A DNA stretch of 64,000 nucleotides from NCBI GenBank assembly GCA_029948255.1, contig JALIZF010001807.1:124001-188000 (forward strand), read 5' to 3'. This stretch comes from Telmatactis stephensoni. Taxonomy: Eukaryota > Cnidaria > Anthozoa > Actiniaria > Isophelliidae. The notes below the pieces were generated by a model. The model was not told the DNA's origin. It ran no database searches and worked only from the letters and a program-made list of their open reading frames with translations. Positions within the stretch are counted from its first letter, which is position 1, and each line of letters begins with the position of its first letter. A program made the translations under genes and the position numbers. Positions 47,826 through 60,776 of this stretch are shown here, one piece after another.

Positions 47826-48006
47826 TAGTATTCACCAACATATTGGGCCAAAGGTGAATGAGACTAAACAAAACAAAGAGAGAAAAATGTTTTATTGATA
47901 TTATTACTCGCGCTTCCTCTCAACTCGGGCTATCACCAATAGCCCGAGGTTAGGGAGCCAATCAGAATGCAGGATTTGTAATAGCCCTTATGTTGGTGAA
48001 TACTAA
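47825..48006. repeat. TIR element abutting the previous foldback
   Basis: TTAGTATTCACCAACATA and its exact reverse complement form the ends; an internal CTCGGGCTAT / ATAGCCCGAG pair is present. Confidence 0.85.
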
Positions 48007-48298
48007 TACCATTGAGACGCTATTTGAATTTACTTGAAGATATAAAATTACTGTACAATATAGCAGATACTGCACAACATGAATAGATCCAATAAAAAGC
48101 AACGTATTGTTGCAAGCATAAGTTTTATATTCCAGTACATATTTAGAATTACGCGTAATTGTATAACAAAGTTAGTGTTTTAGTGAATTGAGATAAGGAA
48201 TAAAGAATGACAATCTTTTTAAAAATTGTGTTGTGTGATACACGCAAGTAGCGAGTAATTAATTTAGATGTTGTCTTTAATAAGTTATAGAGGATATT

Positions 48299-48430
48299 AC
48301 ATGGTGGCGCAAATTAAGATATGGAGTTCATCTTCGAGTGGAAAGAAATATTTCACGAGTGAGCGCAGCGAACAAGTGAAATATTTCTTTTCACGAGAGG
48401 ATAAACTCCATATCTTCAAGCCGCCGTGTG
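48299..48430. repeat. Foldback element
   Basis: AAGATATGGAGTT / AACTCCATATCTT arms with inner GAAATATTTCAC / GTGAAATATTTC. Confidence 0.85.
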
Positions 48431-48654
48431 ATTTTCTTTTTATCATATAATTACTGAGATTTTAAGAAAAAGAGCTAAACATACAACAAATAGTGCACCA
48501 AAGAACGAAATAAAAATGTCAACTCGGCCGTTTTGGAACTGAAGTTTTACTGAAATAGCACAAGGCTTATGGCTTTAATTACATATCAAAAACGTTCAAT
48601 AAAAACAAAAACTCAGTGTTCGTAACTCATGCACAAGTGAGGTTATGGATAGCC

Positions 48655-48870
48655 TAAAGGCGCTGTTACACGATGAAACTTTCCACTGAAACTTGCCTCA
48701 ATCGCCGTTGCGAGACAAGTTTCACAACGCCTTGCACCGTGTAACATGGTCATTTAGCTGAAACTTTCCCCGGGTCGGTTTCACGAGATGGTTTCACGAA
48801 AAGTAGAACGACTTTCTACTCCTGGCAACAGAAACGTGCGTCGCGAACAAGTTTCAGTGAAAAGTGGAAA
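48655..48870. repeat. GTTGCGAGACAAGTT family foldback, one end lost
   Basis: TAAAGGCGCTGTTACACGAT left end and internal CGTTGCGAGACAAGTTTCAC are clear. The matching right terminus is not found. Confidence 0.7.
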
Positions 48871-50243
48871 CTGATTATTTCTATCTGAAGATGAATGTAG
48901 TTAAATAAATAGCTGCCTTCTGCCCAAAAATCTGCATTTCAAGCTCGTTATCGAAGAGAAATTTTGATATAAAGTCTAAAAGAACAATAGGGTTGAATAA
49001 ATGACGTCATTTACTCACAACTTAAATGCTAAAATACTCGACAATTTCTATTCGTCTCGTTTGAATATATGTAAAGAAAATGTTGCCTTATTATTGGGAG
49101 TCGTACAGATAGGTTTTACTACGTTTCAAGTCATTTCCAATTTTAATTTATTTTCATCCAAGTTCGTTTGCTCTAGGAGTTCTTTAACTAGGTATTATGG
49201 GCTTGTACACATGTCTGGTTTCTAAAGGGGTAAAGTTGTATTTTGAGTAACTGTCTTTTATTAAGGAGACAGGCCTTAGCCGTAAGGACAGGTTTGACGG
49301 CGCGCGCGCAAGATCATGAACATATGCGCAACGTAACATTGGAACTTGAAGAATTTTTAGCAAAGAAACTCCTATATAGAGCTTACTATATACAGAATTT
49401 ATTTTAATTCGTAAAATCGAAATTTTACAATAATTTTTGGTTCTTTGTCAAATGAAAGCCAACGAAAAGAACTTTCATTAGACTGTGAACAGTCCCTCCT
49501 TTTCCCTCCAGAATCGGTAAAAGCGAGCGCCAAAAATACTTGGACGAGCGAAGAATTAAAATTTATGAAAATTCATATATCTCCTTGATTTTTCAACTTA
49601 TATATCCTTCAAACTTCACAGTTTTACTGATTTTGATGTGCGCTTTCCAGCTATGGTCAAGTTTGGGAACTTTTGGAATATTACATGATAAAAGCTCAGT
49701 ATGAAATCACTGTAACAATTTACAAAATACGTCATTTATACATATAAGATTGCAGAATACGTCTTGGTACTGTCATATTCGCATTCAGCATAAAAAATCA
49801 GTTTAGAATAGTTATGTTACCAACCTCTACCCCAAAATGCCTCCAGCAGGTGTCTAATTTTTCGAAAATGCGCCTAGTCCAGTACGTCAACCGTCACAAC
49901 ACCGAATTTCTTACCGTCAACCGTTAAAAAGGCAAAGTTTTAACCGTCAAAGCTGTACCCCCATTTGGAACCGCCTATACTTGATTGCTTTGAGTTAACA
50001 TTATCATTCATGCTATAGAGTGTAGAGATGGTCACCCTGATTGCCAAGCGCTCATGCATGCTCACAAAAACAGCCTGACAGATTTGTATGCCTACTGCCA
50101 GAGATATAAGGAAGATCCACAAGTTAGGAGGTGCCAGCTCACATGTGGATTCTGTAAGTATCATTCGAAAGAATAAATCAATGCATGAATAAATAAATGA
50201 ATAGATGAAGGGATGGATTTATGGATGGATGAATGGATGAATG

Positions 50244-50314
50244 AACGGACGGACGGACGGACGGACGGACGGACGGACGGACGGACGGACGGACGGACGG
50301 ACGGACGGACGGAC
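50244..50314 (+). repeat. (GGAC)n microsatellite
   Basis: About 18 GGAC units grow out of a GGAT-rich leader and continue into GGAAGGAA-type sequence. Confidence 0.95.
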
Positions 50315-51354
50315 GAGGGAAGGAAGGAACTGGAAGGAAGAAAGAATGGAAGAAAGAAAGAAAAGAAGCAGTTAAGTAACCAAGGAAGGAAGGAGCTGCC
50401 AGCCGACTGAATCATGACAAAGATGAGAGTGCAAGTGAAAGAATGAGCAAATGTACGAATGATTAAAGGCATGAATGAGAGGACATGAGTTTGAACTGAA
50501 AACAAGTAATGAATCTAGATCCAGACTAGACATATATATGACGCATCTTATTTGCAGTCTACAAATTATCATTTTGTATTTATGTGATTTGTTTTCTTTG
50601 GAATAGATATAACCGCACCATATGATTTATACTCTCTATCTTTGTTCAGGCACGACAAAATAAAGCGTTTTCGTGGACTTGCGCCTCAATAAAAACTAAA
50701 AAGGCAAAGCAAAGATTCACTTTTTGATTGATCTAAAATGGAATTAAATTCTGCAATTAATAAATGAATAAAAAACGATATAAGTAAGAGCTCTCATCTT
50801 GTTTTTATCCTGAGCCCAGTGCGCCAATCCTTTGCTTTTACAAGCTTGTGCTCTTCTTTATCTTTCAGGGGTATTTTACTCATATGGCGCAGAAACTCAT
50901 ATACAGATACAGATATACAGAAACTGAAGGAATTAGCAGAACTTATTGAAAAAATACCATTAATATAAAAAATTGAACATTGATGATTTTTATCTTTGTT
51001 TGATCAATCCCATGAGTGTTCACACAGAAACATGTACATACATTTACCAATACATACAGACAATCAAGAGAAAACAAAATCAAATCATTATAAAGATTTA
51101 TTAGATAGGATCACACTTATGTACCTTGTATAGAATATACAGTGCCAAATAAATTGATTCCCTTTCCACAAAGCGTTCGATCGTAACTGAAAAGTACTGT
51201 ACCAACAAGCACCGACTTTATTGTACAAACAATAAAGGATTTCAAATAAATTCAACGAGAAGTATAAGAAGTACATTTAAGAAGACATTAGATATTGAGT
51301 AAAAGGAATAGGCTTCTCAAACTGACAATAAAATGTCATCATATTTTAATACGT

Positions 51355-51500
51355 CTGGGCCCGGTTGTACGAAGGTTGGATAAAGTTATCCACCGGATAA
51401 GAGTTATCCACTGTATAGATTTTGTATAGATTTTATCCGCTGGATAAGGATTTATCCACTGAATAGCGCTATTCATCCTTCGTACAACCGGCCCCTGGGC
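51355..51500. repeat. Foldback with CCGGTTGTACGAAGG ends
   Basis: CGGTTGTACGAAGGTTGGAT and its imperfect complement CCTTCGTACAACCGG bound a set of repeated TGGATAA/TTATCC words. Confidence 0.88.
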
Positions 51501-52186
51501 AGCAACGATCGTGATTTTGAGTTTAAGAGTATTCCTAAGTCATGAAAACTTTACTGAGCTGTGTATTTAACTAATGACTAATAATTAATTAGCAAGATTT
51601 TCGCGCAATTTACATTTTCTGCATATTATATCTAAAATGAATGGAATGAAAAGTAAAAATGCAGAGTAAAGCCTCTTATCAAAACCATTAGATTTGTTGA
51701 AGCTTTTAGAAGCGCTACTTGAAAATCGTTCAGAATTGGAAACATTAATTATTCGTAGAACTATACTCTCAATTTGGGTACAACAGCTTTGAGTAGACGA
51801 TCTTATATACTCACAATTTAGATGCAAAAATATTTTAATAATTTTTACCCAACACTTTTGATAACTTCTCATTTCCAATTTACACTGATTTTCCATGCAA
51901 GTGGTCTCTCAAGAAATAGTCGGCAGAATGTAGACCGTAGAGTCGCAGACTACAATTCCTTATGAACGAACGAATGAATGAATGGAAGTGTAGATAGGGA
52001 CAAAATGGGTTTCACTAATTGGATTTCTAAGCTACATGTTCACAATATGGAATAAAGAGACATAGCTCTCAAGTTTTCTTCTATAAACTATGTTTAAAAA
52101 TATTTAAAACGTGATGCTTGATTAGTATTTTTCCTCGTGATGCTACTGTACGTTAAGATGACTATGGTCCTCTTTAGTCTGGTAAC

Positions 52187-52291
52187 GTCCTCGGAGACCC
52201 AGGCGTCAGGGAGGGAGGAGGGGACTTTTCCCCTCTTTCCTTTCCCCTCCGCTCCCCTCCCCCTCCCTGACACCCTGGGTCTCCAAGGATG
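52187..52291. repeat. C/G-rich foldback
   Basis: GTCCTCGGAGACCCAGG and CCCTGGGTCTCCAAGGA with GTCAGGGAGGG / CCCTCCCTGAC inside. Confidence 0.8.
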
Positions 52292-52677
52292 GTCTGGTAA
52301 TACCTTGGGTTGTTATTTGTAAGAAATTTAAATAATATCACAGATTTCTTTTAAATATTCTCGAATTGCAGCGAAAATCATTGCTGTATATTTTCCAACT
52401 TTGAATTAGATTTTTGTCTGGTGAGCTAATCAACTGGGGACAGATCTAGAGCTATGTGAATTTGTGTAAATTGTGAATTCTCACCCCAAAAGGAATGCAA
52501 TTTACAGATCAGAAAAAATCTAACTCAGTGAAATTGGGAAATTTATGGCAATTATATGCTTCCCTGAAATGCATCTAGTAGTACAGTAGTATCTAGAGAA
52601 TTATCAAATCGGGACATACAACCAATCATCTTACAGAAGTCATGGATCACAATACAATTATGTTAGATGCTATCATC

Positions 52678-52993
52678 CCCGAGGGGGGGACTCCCATACA
52701 AAAGTGGTAGGGGTGCTCGACGGAGGGTTTTGAAAATGACCCTAAAAGGTACGCATAATTAAATTATCGGAGATGCCGATTTTATACCCTAAAAAATACG
52801 ACCACATTGTTAATAAAGAATATTCGTATGTAAGATCGTTTCAATCTTTATAATGATTTTCGTTATCCTGACCCTAAAATTAAATGTATGCTATGAACCA
52901 GAAACCCTAAAAGGTACAAGCGGTTCATATTTTCGACCCTAAAAGGTCTGTCGAGCACCCCAACCACTTTTGTAAGGGAGTCCCCCCCCCGGG
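52678..52993. mobile_element. CCCGGGGGGGACTCC-type TIR element, copy B
   Basis: GGGGGGGACTCCC left and GGGAGTCCCCCCC right, with AAAAGTGGTAGGGGTGCTCG inverted inside. The flanks CTATCATC at 52670-52677 and 52994-53001 are an exact 8-bp target duplication. The interior repeats CCTAAAAGGTAC-like words. Confidence 0.88.
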
Positions 52994-53194
52994 CTATCAT
53001 CCAATCACAACCCTTAGAATTGGGATGTCACATGTACATGAATATTATAAGCACATGTATACATCTCTTTAGAGATAAATTGTACATAACCTTAGCCTTG
53101 ATGTTACTGAATGTATTTTCTGAATATATAAAATGAAAATATAAAATCATGAAATGGTGTTTAGCTTTGGTTATAACCATCAAATATCTACTGT

Positions 53195-53478
53195 ATATAC
53201 CTATTTCAAAAAAGGTTGTCGTACGAGAGGTCACAAGCCTACGCGACTAGACCGAAAAGTAGCATGGGTAGTAGCAAAACTTCTACTCTCGTCAGCTTGA
53301 CTTTTGATTTGAGCACCAACAAGTGAAGTTCTTTAGTGTACAATTTCAAGGGAGCTGAATTTGAATTATCGTGCTGGGATGCTCATTATGGTTTTATTTT
53401 TTTTAACTTCTACCCATACTCCCTTTCAGGTGAGCCGCGTAGGTTTCATACTGACAACGTTGATTGAAATAGGTGTAT
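53195..53478. mobile_element. ATACACC-type TIR element
   Basis: TATACCTATTTCAAAAAAGG left and GTTGATTGAAATAGGTGTA right; GAAAAGTAGCATGGGTAG / TACCCATACTCCCTTTC are subterminal, as in the other family members. Confidence 0.8.
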
Positions 53479-54288
53479 CTTTGTATGGGCATATATTTGC
53501 TCATTACACTCTAATGTCTTTAAGACATTTTAAGCCTTCAGCCAAAAGGTTTTGCTCATTTCTTTAGACAGGGTTCGTGCTGAGTTATGAATTTAAAATT
53601 CCAGGATAATTCAAGGAGTATTCAAGGGCCCCAAAACGAATTTTCAAGTAGTATTGTTAGCTGAATTACTATCGATTACAGGGTGTTTTTATCGATGTTT
53701 TTACTGAAATTCTTTGACTCTGTGTACCAGCCCCTTCCCTCACTGAAATGAAAAAGAAAAAGAAAAAAATCTATATTTCCATCAAGTCCCCTTTTCTCTA
53801 AGAGTTTTCAGGAGTACATGGGCAGAATTTTAAAAATTCAAGGGCTTTTCAAGCACCCTTTAAAACATAAATGAAATTCAAGGAGCTTTTGAGAAGTTTA
53901 AGGAGTAACACGAACACTGTTAGACTCTTGACCTGAACACTTTAACTTGAAACCTTTGTTTAAGCCCAATTTACATGACAAACATTTCGTTATGCACCAT
54001 CCATATGTGGGCACAAGGACCAGTTACAGCACAAGCCCAAAAGTAATACCATCCTATAATGTATTTGCACACTTTCAATAATAATATGAGCAATCATCCA
54101 ATTAGAATTGGAGGTTCTCTTAGCTTATCACTTAACTAAGAGCTAATTGGAGAGACAGAAAGTATGCAAATACATTAACAGTGGTCATCAGTTTTGAGGT
54201 GTTTTGTGGAGTAATTTGGTATGCCTTCTGTAATTATCATTGTCATACTTAAGATAATATTCATTTTGCATCACCCTTAATGGTCCTT

Positions 54289-54722
54289 AAGGTATGGTAA
54301 TACGAGCAACAAAATCACTCAACTTGTCTCGCAACATTGCTGCGAAACGAGTTGAAGAGCGATGCTGCACGTTTTTCCACCCGAAAGCAAACTTGTCACG
54401 CAACAAAATAGTTTGCTGCAAGTTGAGTGAATCCTGACTTCTGATTGGATCAATCACGGACACGAAGGAAGCCATTTCGCAGTTTGTTGCGAGACAAGTT
54501 GACTTTGGGGTGGTAATACGCGCAACATTATGAAATTTTGTTGCAAAAAGTAGAGCGACTGTCTACTTGCTGCAACAAACTTTTTCAACCTGCAACAAAT
54601 AATTTTGTTGCGAGACAAGTTTGTTCTGGGGTGGAAAAACGCGCAACATTGCTTTTCAACTCGTCTTGCAGCAATGTTGCGAGACAAGTTGAGTGATTTT
54701 GTTGCTCGTATTACCGTACCTT
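54289..54722. repeat. GTTGCGAGACAAGTT family foldback, large copy
   Basis: Ends AAGGTATGGTAATACGAGCA / TGCTCGTATTACCGTACCTT. CAACTTGTCTCGCAAC appears near the left end, and its complement near 54490, 54608 and 54676. Confidence 0.9.
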
Positions 54723-55251
54723 TAGTTTAAATGTTACAATTTTTCACTAATACATTCACCACAGTTGCCAAAACAATTGTTCCATGTGGTCTACATGTGT
54801 GGGTGCCATACTAGATTGCTGGTCTTAATGGGGCTTAAAGATCCACTTGGATGAAAATCAGTGAAAATTGGAATTAATTGATTATTTGTATATGAAGATT
54901 AATATAACTAAATAACTAGCTAATCACCAACAAAAAATCTACAATTTTCAAGCTCATTATCACAGAGAAAATTTGGTTTAAAACCTAAAAGAACAATAGG
55001 GTTGAGTAAATGATGTCATAATGACATCATTTACTCACAATTTAGATGCTTAAAACCTTGTCAACCTTGTCAATTATCCATCTCTTTTGGATGTTAAGAA
55101 AATGTTGCTTCATGGTGATTATTGGCGCCGTATACATAGTTTTCACTAGGTTTCAAGGCATTTTCAATTTTCATTGATTTTGATCCAAGTGCTCCTTTAA
55201 GGTACACAGATTCCTTGTATTCAACTGGAAGGCATTGCATAACTTGTTTCT

Positions 55252-55479
55252 TAAGGCGGCGAAATATGAGACACAAAAACCCTCAACTTGTTGCGCAACA
55301 TTGTTGTGTTCCAGGTTTTTGATCGATGTTGCGCATTTTTCACCTTGCAATCTCAACTTGTCACGCAACAAAAAAATTTTCGCGAGGTGAAAAACGCGCA
55401 ACATCGATCAAAAACCTGTAACGCAACAATGTTGCATGACAAGTTGAGGGTTTTTGTGTTTCGTATTTTGCCACCTTTA
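55252..55479. repeat. GTTGCGAGACAAGTT family foldback, diverged copy
   Basis: TAAGGCGGCGAAATATGAGA and its partner ending GCCACCTTTA enclose AAAAACCCTCAACTTGTTGC and GATCGATGTTGCGCATTTTTC with their complements. It lies just downstream of RPRD1's last exon. Confidence 0.85.
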
Positions 55480-55507
55480 GTGTTAACAACTAATTGTATA
55501 AATACTG

Positions 55508-58500
55508 TCATGATCTATGACCTGATGAGCTTGCAAACAGATCACCAGCTGATGGTAATGGTGGTAGGCCACCTTCTACAGCAGGGAGTTTAGATAGGTC
55601 TGGTAGATTATCAAGGTGGGACTTGAGCTCTTTTCTTACCATTGTAACCTTGTCTAACTTTCCACGGAATTCCTGAAACAACAACATATACAATATTATA
55701 TGGATGGAGTTGTCAATCAAAATGATATCAGATATCATTGTGTGTTCATGCCATAATTAAGCAAATTTCACAATAAATGACACCAACAAACACACACTTA
55801 TTAGTTAAGCAATAAAGTATTAATTATTATATCTAACAAACAAAATCTTACTTTAAGTGACACAAGGGCAGATCCAGGAATTCTGAATGGGATGTGGCTA
55901 CAGGGACATGTTGCAAAAAATCTTGCAATATTACATTGCTTTAAGGGAGAGATTTAGCTACAAAATGGGAGAGAGGTGGTGGCTAGCCCTCCAATCTACC
56001 CCCTGAATCTGCTCGTGATGATAGCAGTGATAAAGGAATTGAAAGGAATTCATGGACTAGAATGGGAGGGAAATGGACTAAACCAATCTCCAAATTTTCA
56101 TCTGCTGTGGACACCTAATTGTATGGTAAAATTGGTAAAAAAAACAGTAACTTTAATTTTGTTTTCCTGTCAGGCAGCTACATGAATATCAGCAACAAAA
56201 TGATAAAAGATTGTGATTCCAGAAAAAAAAGTTACTAACCTCTAACCGCTTTTCTGTTTCTGCTAGTTTTTCTTTCTGTACTCCAAGAAATGATGACAAC
56301 ATTTTGGAAAGTGTAATTCGGTCTTCCAGTTCAGCAGAGAGTCTACCATTGTACTCAGCTAACAGTACACATGCCTTATCAACTATTCTTGTTAGTCTTT
56401 CCCCTGTTTCTTTATCTGAGAGAAAATGATGCTATAAGGATCATCCTGAACTAGCATGGGAAATTTTATTGCTTTTTCATTTTATTTATAAACAATCCCA
56501 ATGAAACTTTGCTGCAGTTAACATTTATTTATATAACAAAATGGTGGAGTCCCTTTCCTACAGGTAATAATATTGAGTAATGATCTCAAAATGTCATGTC
56601 ACTGTAGTATTGAGGGTGAATTGAGGGTGATAAATTTCTTTTCAAAGTTACCTTCTATTTTTTCTAAAAGTGAGACATCCTGCACTTCTGCAGGTAAGTT
56701 GGCAATTTTTTCTCTAACAACTGCATCCTGTGAAGCAGACTGCTCCAGTTCTTGTAGGGCTTTGATCAGTTCTTCAGGCTGCAAGACAAGGTACAGATTA
56801 TCATTAGATAGTTAAACAGTCCAAACTATAAATTATACAATATTATTATGTGCTGCATCAGACAAAATTCTGACTGCTTATGGGAACAGGGAAGAAAAGA
56901 AATCAAACCAGATCAATTTGTTTTCACAAATGCCAATATTGGGGAATATGCCACTGTCTTGATAGAATGGTCAGCCAAATAGGCAATTTCCTCCAATGAT
57001 GTCTGAAAACTGATTTATGTTGAGTTCATGGTGGCCTTAACTGCTCGACTATTCCCATTACAGACTTTTGTCTGAAACAAAGCATAATAGGCCACGTTCG
57101 AGATATCAAGATTCCTAGCATGATAGCGAGGTTGTTTACTCCCATGAGCCTTGCTATCATGCTAGGAATCTTGATATCTCTAACGTGGCCTATTATCCAA
57201 ATGCTCAGACATGATAATAGTAAAAAGTTATCAGCTTCCCAGTACAGTCTTAACAGTCCTTATTTATCAGTTCTTTTGATGCCAATCAAACACAATATCA
57301 CAACATATAAATAAATGTACTATGCAAACTGATATTGTACTCACATCTGGTGGTTCTACTGGATCATCATTTGTACTGTCTAGTCTTGCTATCTTAGTTG
57401 GAGGAGGAGGAGAATCATCTAAAGGTGGGTCATAATCTGGATAGAAAATTAACAAGATTGAAGATGGAATTTTCTGATAGCTAGCATACTAAGTGAGTTT
57501 ATTAATATTTTAAGTAGTAGTATGGTATTAGAGGGCAAGAAGACATATATAATTCAAGTACCATTGCCGACTTTCATATCGTGAGAGCCTGGGTAGGAGT
57601 TTGTGATAATATTGTGATAACACATGCAAGACCACATAGCCAGACAGTCAGCATATTGAGTTGTACAAATTCCTGGAGTTTGGTGTTAATCAGGTCAACA
57701 ACTTACAGCCATTCAAATATGTCAAAATTTACTATGAAATGTATGCATTGCTGGACATTTGTCATATTTGAATGGTTGTAAGTCATTCAATATTGACTCG
57801 ATTGAGCACTGAGATAAATACCAGGGAATTGTTTACATTTCTGATCCAAGAACAAATACGCCTGGGAATATTGTCTGTCATATTTTGTTTGTGAGGGTGT
57901 TTAACTTACTTGTAGCTTTTCTTAGTTTCTCTGTAAAAGACAGCTCAAATACTCCTCTTTCTGCCCAGATTTGAAGAAGTCTCTCCATTCCTTTCATAGT
58001 TGCATCTCTGTATGTTTCTCTATTCAGGAACATTTATAAATACATGAGATACAAATATTCTTATTGACAGAAACTTCTTTCTTTCATAGATTGACATGAA
58101 ACACTTGGTTAGGCACACTCAAAGAAGCACATCAATTTGTCTTAAGAGATACTTTTTAGTCCTTGCCAAATTTTAATGTCATTCTTCATCTTAGAGTACA
58201 GTTCAAAAAATGGATTTATAATATTTGCTTTACAAAATCTTTATCACATTTTTTCCAACCAGTGCACACATCTATGGCATCATCTGTCCATGTATCCTAT
58301 AAAGGCCAGCCCAGACACACGGTGCAACATTTCTTGAAACATTTGCTGAAACGTTGCACGCAACACAATGTTGCAGCATGTGTCCACCCATTCCAATGTT
58401 TTGCGAAACGTTCTACTTCTGCAACTGTCCAGAACTGTTGTGCGCAACATTGCACGAGATGTTTCAGTGTTGGACACACGGTGCAACAGTGTTATGCGCG

Positions 58501-59310
58501 ATATTTCAGCAAATGTTTCGGGAAAAGTTGCACCGTGTGTCTGGACCTTAATTGCAAATGATTCTCAATTAATCAGGACATGCATAATGTCATGTACCAC
58601 ATGTTCACAGTTTTAAGTTATTCAAATTAGGGATTATAAACAGCTCGTTATATATGAAGTTGAAGTGACCCGACCCTAGTCACAGGACTACTTTTTGTTC
58701 TATCCCCTCAGAAACGATAAACAAGAGGATTTACCCTACTTACTGAGCACAATGCTTGAATACAGAGGGCAATACAGCTTTGAACTCTGTGTTAAACTCA
58801 GGTCCTTTCTTCTTACTGTTCTGTAAGACATCATTTGCTAGGTACAGTAGTGTAAGCTTTTTTGATGGTTTGGCTGCTGAAAAGGATCAAAATAAGCGTC
58901 CTTCTTAAGAAATCTACCATACATTGAAAATGTTTCGTATACAAAAACAAAACATGGCGTGACTTCTTTTCAAGTTTCGAAAGCTAGAGAGAGCATCTTT
59001 CTAGTTCATGGCAAATAAATGTCGAATCAAAATTAGATGCTCTTACTACAAAAAACTGAAAACCAAGCAATTATGCTTCTAAAACCATTAAGCTTATAAC
59101 ATTTCATAATTAGATTTTGAAACAAAGACGGTTTCCTCAAAGCTTGTTAGCGCAAGTACCTTTATAGATCTCCTTATTCCAGGTCTGTATGGCAGTTTTG
59201 GCGTGTTTTCTGTGATGTATCAGCCATAAGGATAAAGTCTGTACACTCTGCTGTGTGTTGGAAAGGTCATTTAGCTTTTTTTCTAGAGTATTTGCTGAAA
59301 AAGACGTCAT
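55508..59310 (-). CDS. RPRD1: RPRD1A/B-like regulator of RNA polymerase II CTD
   Basis: Seven coding exons join in frame: 59310-59160, 58876-58744, 58007-57910, 57436-57345, 56778-56652, 56415-56240 and 55672-55508, giving 313 residues (human RPRD1B has 326). Residues 1-130 are the CTD-interacting domain: TLEKKLNDLSNTQQSVQTLS, LWLIHHRKH, TLLYLANDVLQNSKKKGPEF and MERLLQIWAERGVF are the conserved helices that hold the phosphorylated polymerase tail. A Pro-rich linker follows (DDSPPPPTKIARLD). Residues 160-300 form the CREPT coiled coil, including EELIKALQELE and AEVQDVSLLEKIE, and the C-terminus has LPPLPSAGDLF. RPRD1 proteins dimerise, bind Ser2/Ser7-phosphorylated CTD and recruit the Ser5 phosphatase RPAP2. 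The exon 2 acceptor is CAGCAG, so one alanine may be optional. Confidence 0.94.
57086..57194. repeat. Near-perfect hairpin in RPRD1 intron 4
   Basis: AATAGGCCACGTTCGAGATA...CTAGCATGATAGC is repeated inverted with about one mismatch over 42 bases, around a loop of about 25. The arms match the ends of the element at 12705-13027. Confidence 0.92.
58301..58550. repeat. Foldback in RPRD1 intron 2
   Basis: AAGGCCAGCCCAGACACACG and CGTGTGTCTGGACCTT are the ends; GTTGCGCGCAACA-like words and TGGACACACGGTGCAAC recur inside. Confidence 0.85.
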
Positions 59311-60776
59311 ATTTTGCTCTGGTTTCAACTTGAAGAGAATAAGCCTCGCTTTCACGCCCCATGGTAAATATCGCAGTTATACAAAATCGCGGGCGCAAAT
59401 TACCCATCATGCATCCAGGACATTTCAATACTTACAGACTACTCCGACCAGGGCACTGATAGTTTTAAATTTCTAGTATTTTACTTGGAAAATAGACGAA
59501 AGTTATCTAGACAATTAGCCATATAAACAGTAAACTAGCCGTTTCTAATAGAAAGTGAAATGCTGCGAGCAGAAAACAGCTGGTGTATCTACGTTAGCAG
59601 AACTGTTCCCCTAAAACTCACAAAAGTACACCGCTTTGTCTGATATATCAAATCTCCTGTCCGTTGTGTGACAAACACTGCTAGTTGACCTTCAGTATTG
59701 AATTACAGAACATAATTCCGTCCAGGTTCAATGTCGGACACACACAGTTCAAAATATTTAGCACTTTGAGTAAATTAAAAAAAATTGGGGTAGCTCATCA
59801 CCCTTCCTCGCAGCCAAGTGCTGAATTACGAAGGGCGCAGCTCAACATGATCGAGTCGAAGGTTTACAAGGGCGCTTTCATTAGGAGACAATTGAACAAT
59901 CACACATTTACATACAAATTTACATACACATACACGTAGCAGCCACCATACGACCCATGTCTGCGGATCACGGAGATCACGGTTTTTCAAACAATCACAA
60001 ACGGCTAGCGATGGCAATGATTATAAAACTAACTGACTACGACAACACAAGTTTTAGAAATGTGCAAGTACATTTTATTCACTGAAATATATTGCTTTTT
60101 CAAACAATCACAAACAGTGTTAGGAATGATTATAAAACTAATTGATTAAAGTTTGTTTAGTAAAGGATGTGTATCGCTCCCTGGCAGCTATAAAAAGAGT
60201 GCTTGATAAATATCTGACACATAATTTGCCTTGTAATTATAGAGAATGCATAAATATATGTGGATTTAACTGAACTACTGAGAGTAGTCTGCGTAAAGAA
60301 AGCAAAATTTCGATTCACCAAAAATTTTAGCGATATCGTGTGGCTTTCTAAAGAGAATTTACCTCTTTGAAGAGGAGAACATTGGAATGCAACTTTATAT
60401 CGTCTTGCTTCGATCGAGCGTACAACGCGGCGATGAAAAACTCATAAAAGGACATTGTCTTTCCTGAGAAATATCACTAAACAGTTCATGACCTTGCTGA
60501 ATACTTCCACGAATACAAAGCAGGATTCAGTGGATTCCCGGGTATGATAAATCTGAATAACAACGACAACTTAGCTAGAAAACAAAGACTCCAATCGCGT
60601 GGTCAGCGATCATTCCAAGCATATTTTGATGACGTCACAAATCATCGTTCGCTACATACATATACGTACGTGCCTACCTACCAAGAATCTAGTCCAGTCC
60701 CAGACTCTCTTTCTTGCCGCTCCAGGACTCGCGGAGAAAGAGAGTCCAGTATAACTTGCATGCGCATGTCAGTTTA

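Noticed and set aside
50161..50505. 114-residue frame with SVRPSVRPSVRP-type repeats
   Set aside because: Pure translation of the GGAC microsatellite on the opposite strand, with no splice or start support.
58163..58616. Cys/His-rich frames on both strands
   Set aside because: They arise from the palindrome in RPRD1 intron 2; the GTTGCGCAACA words give Cys/Ala/Thr runs.
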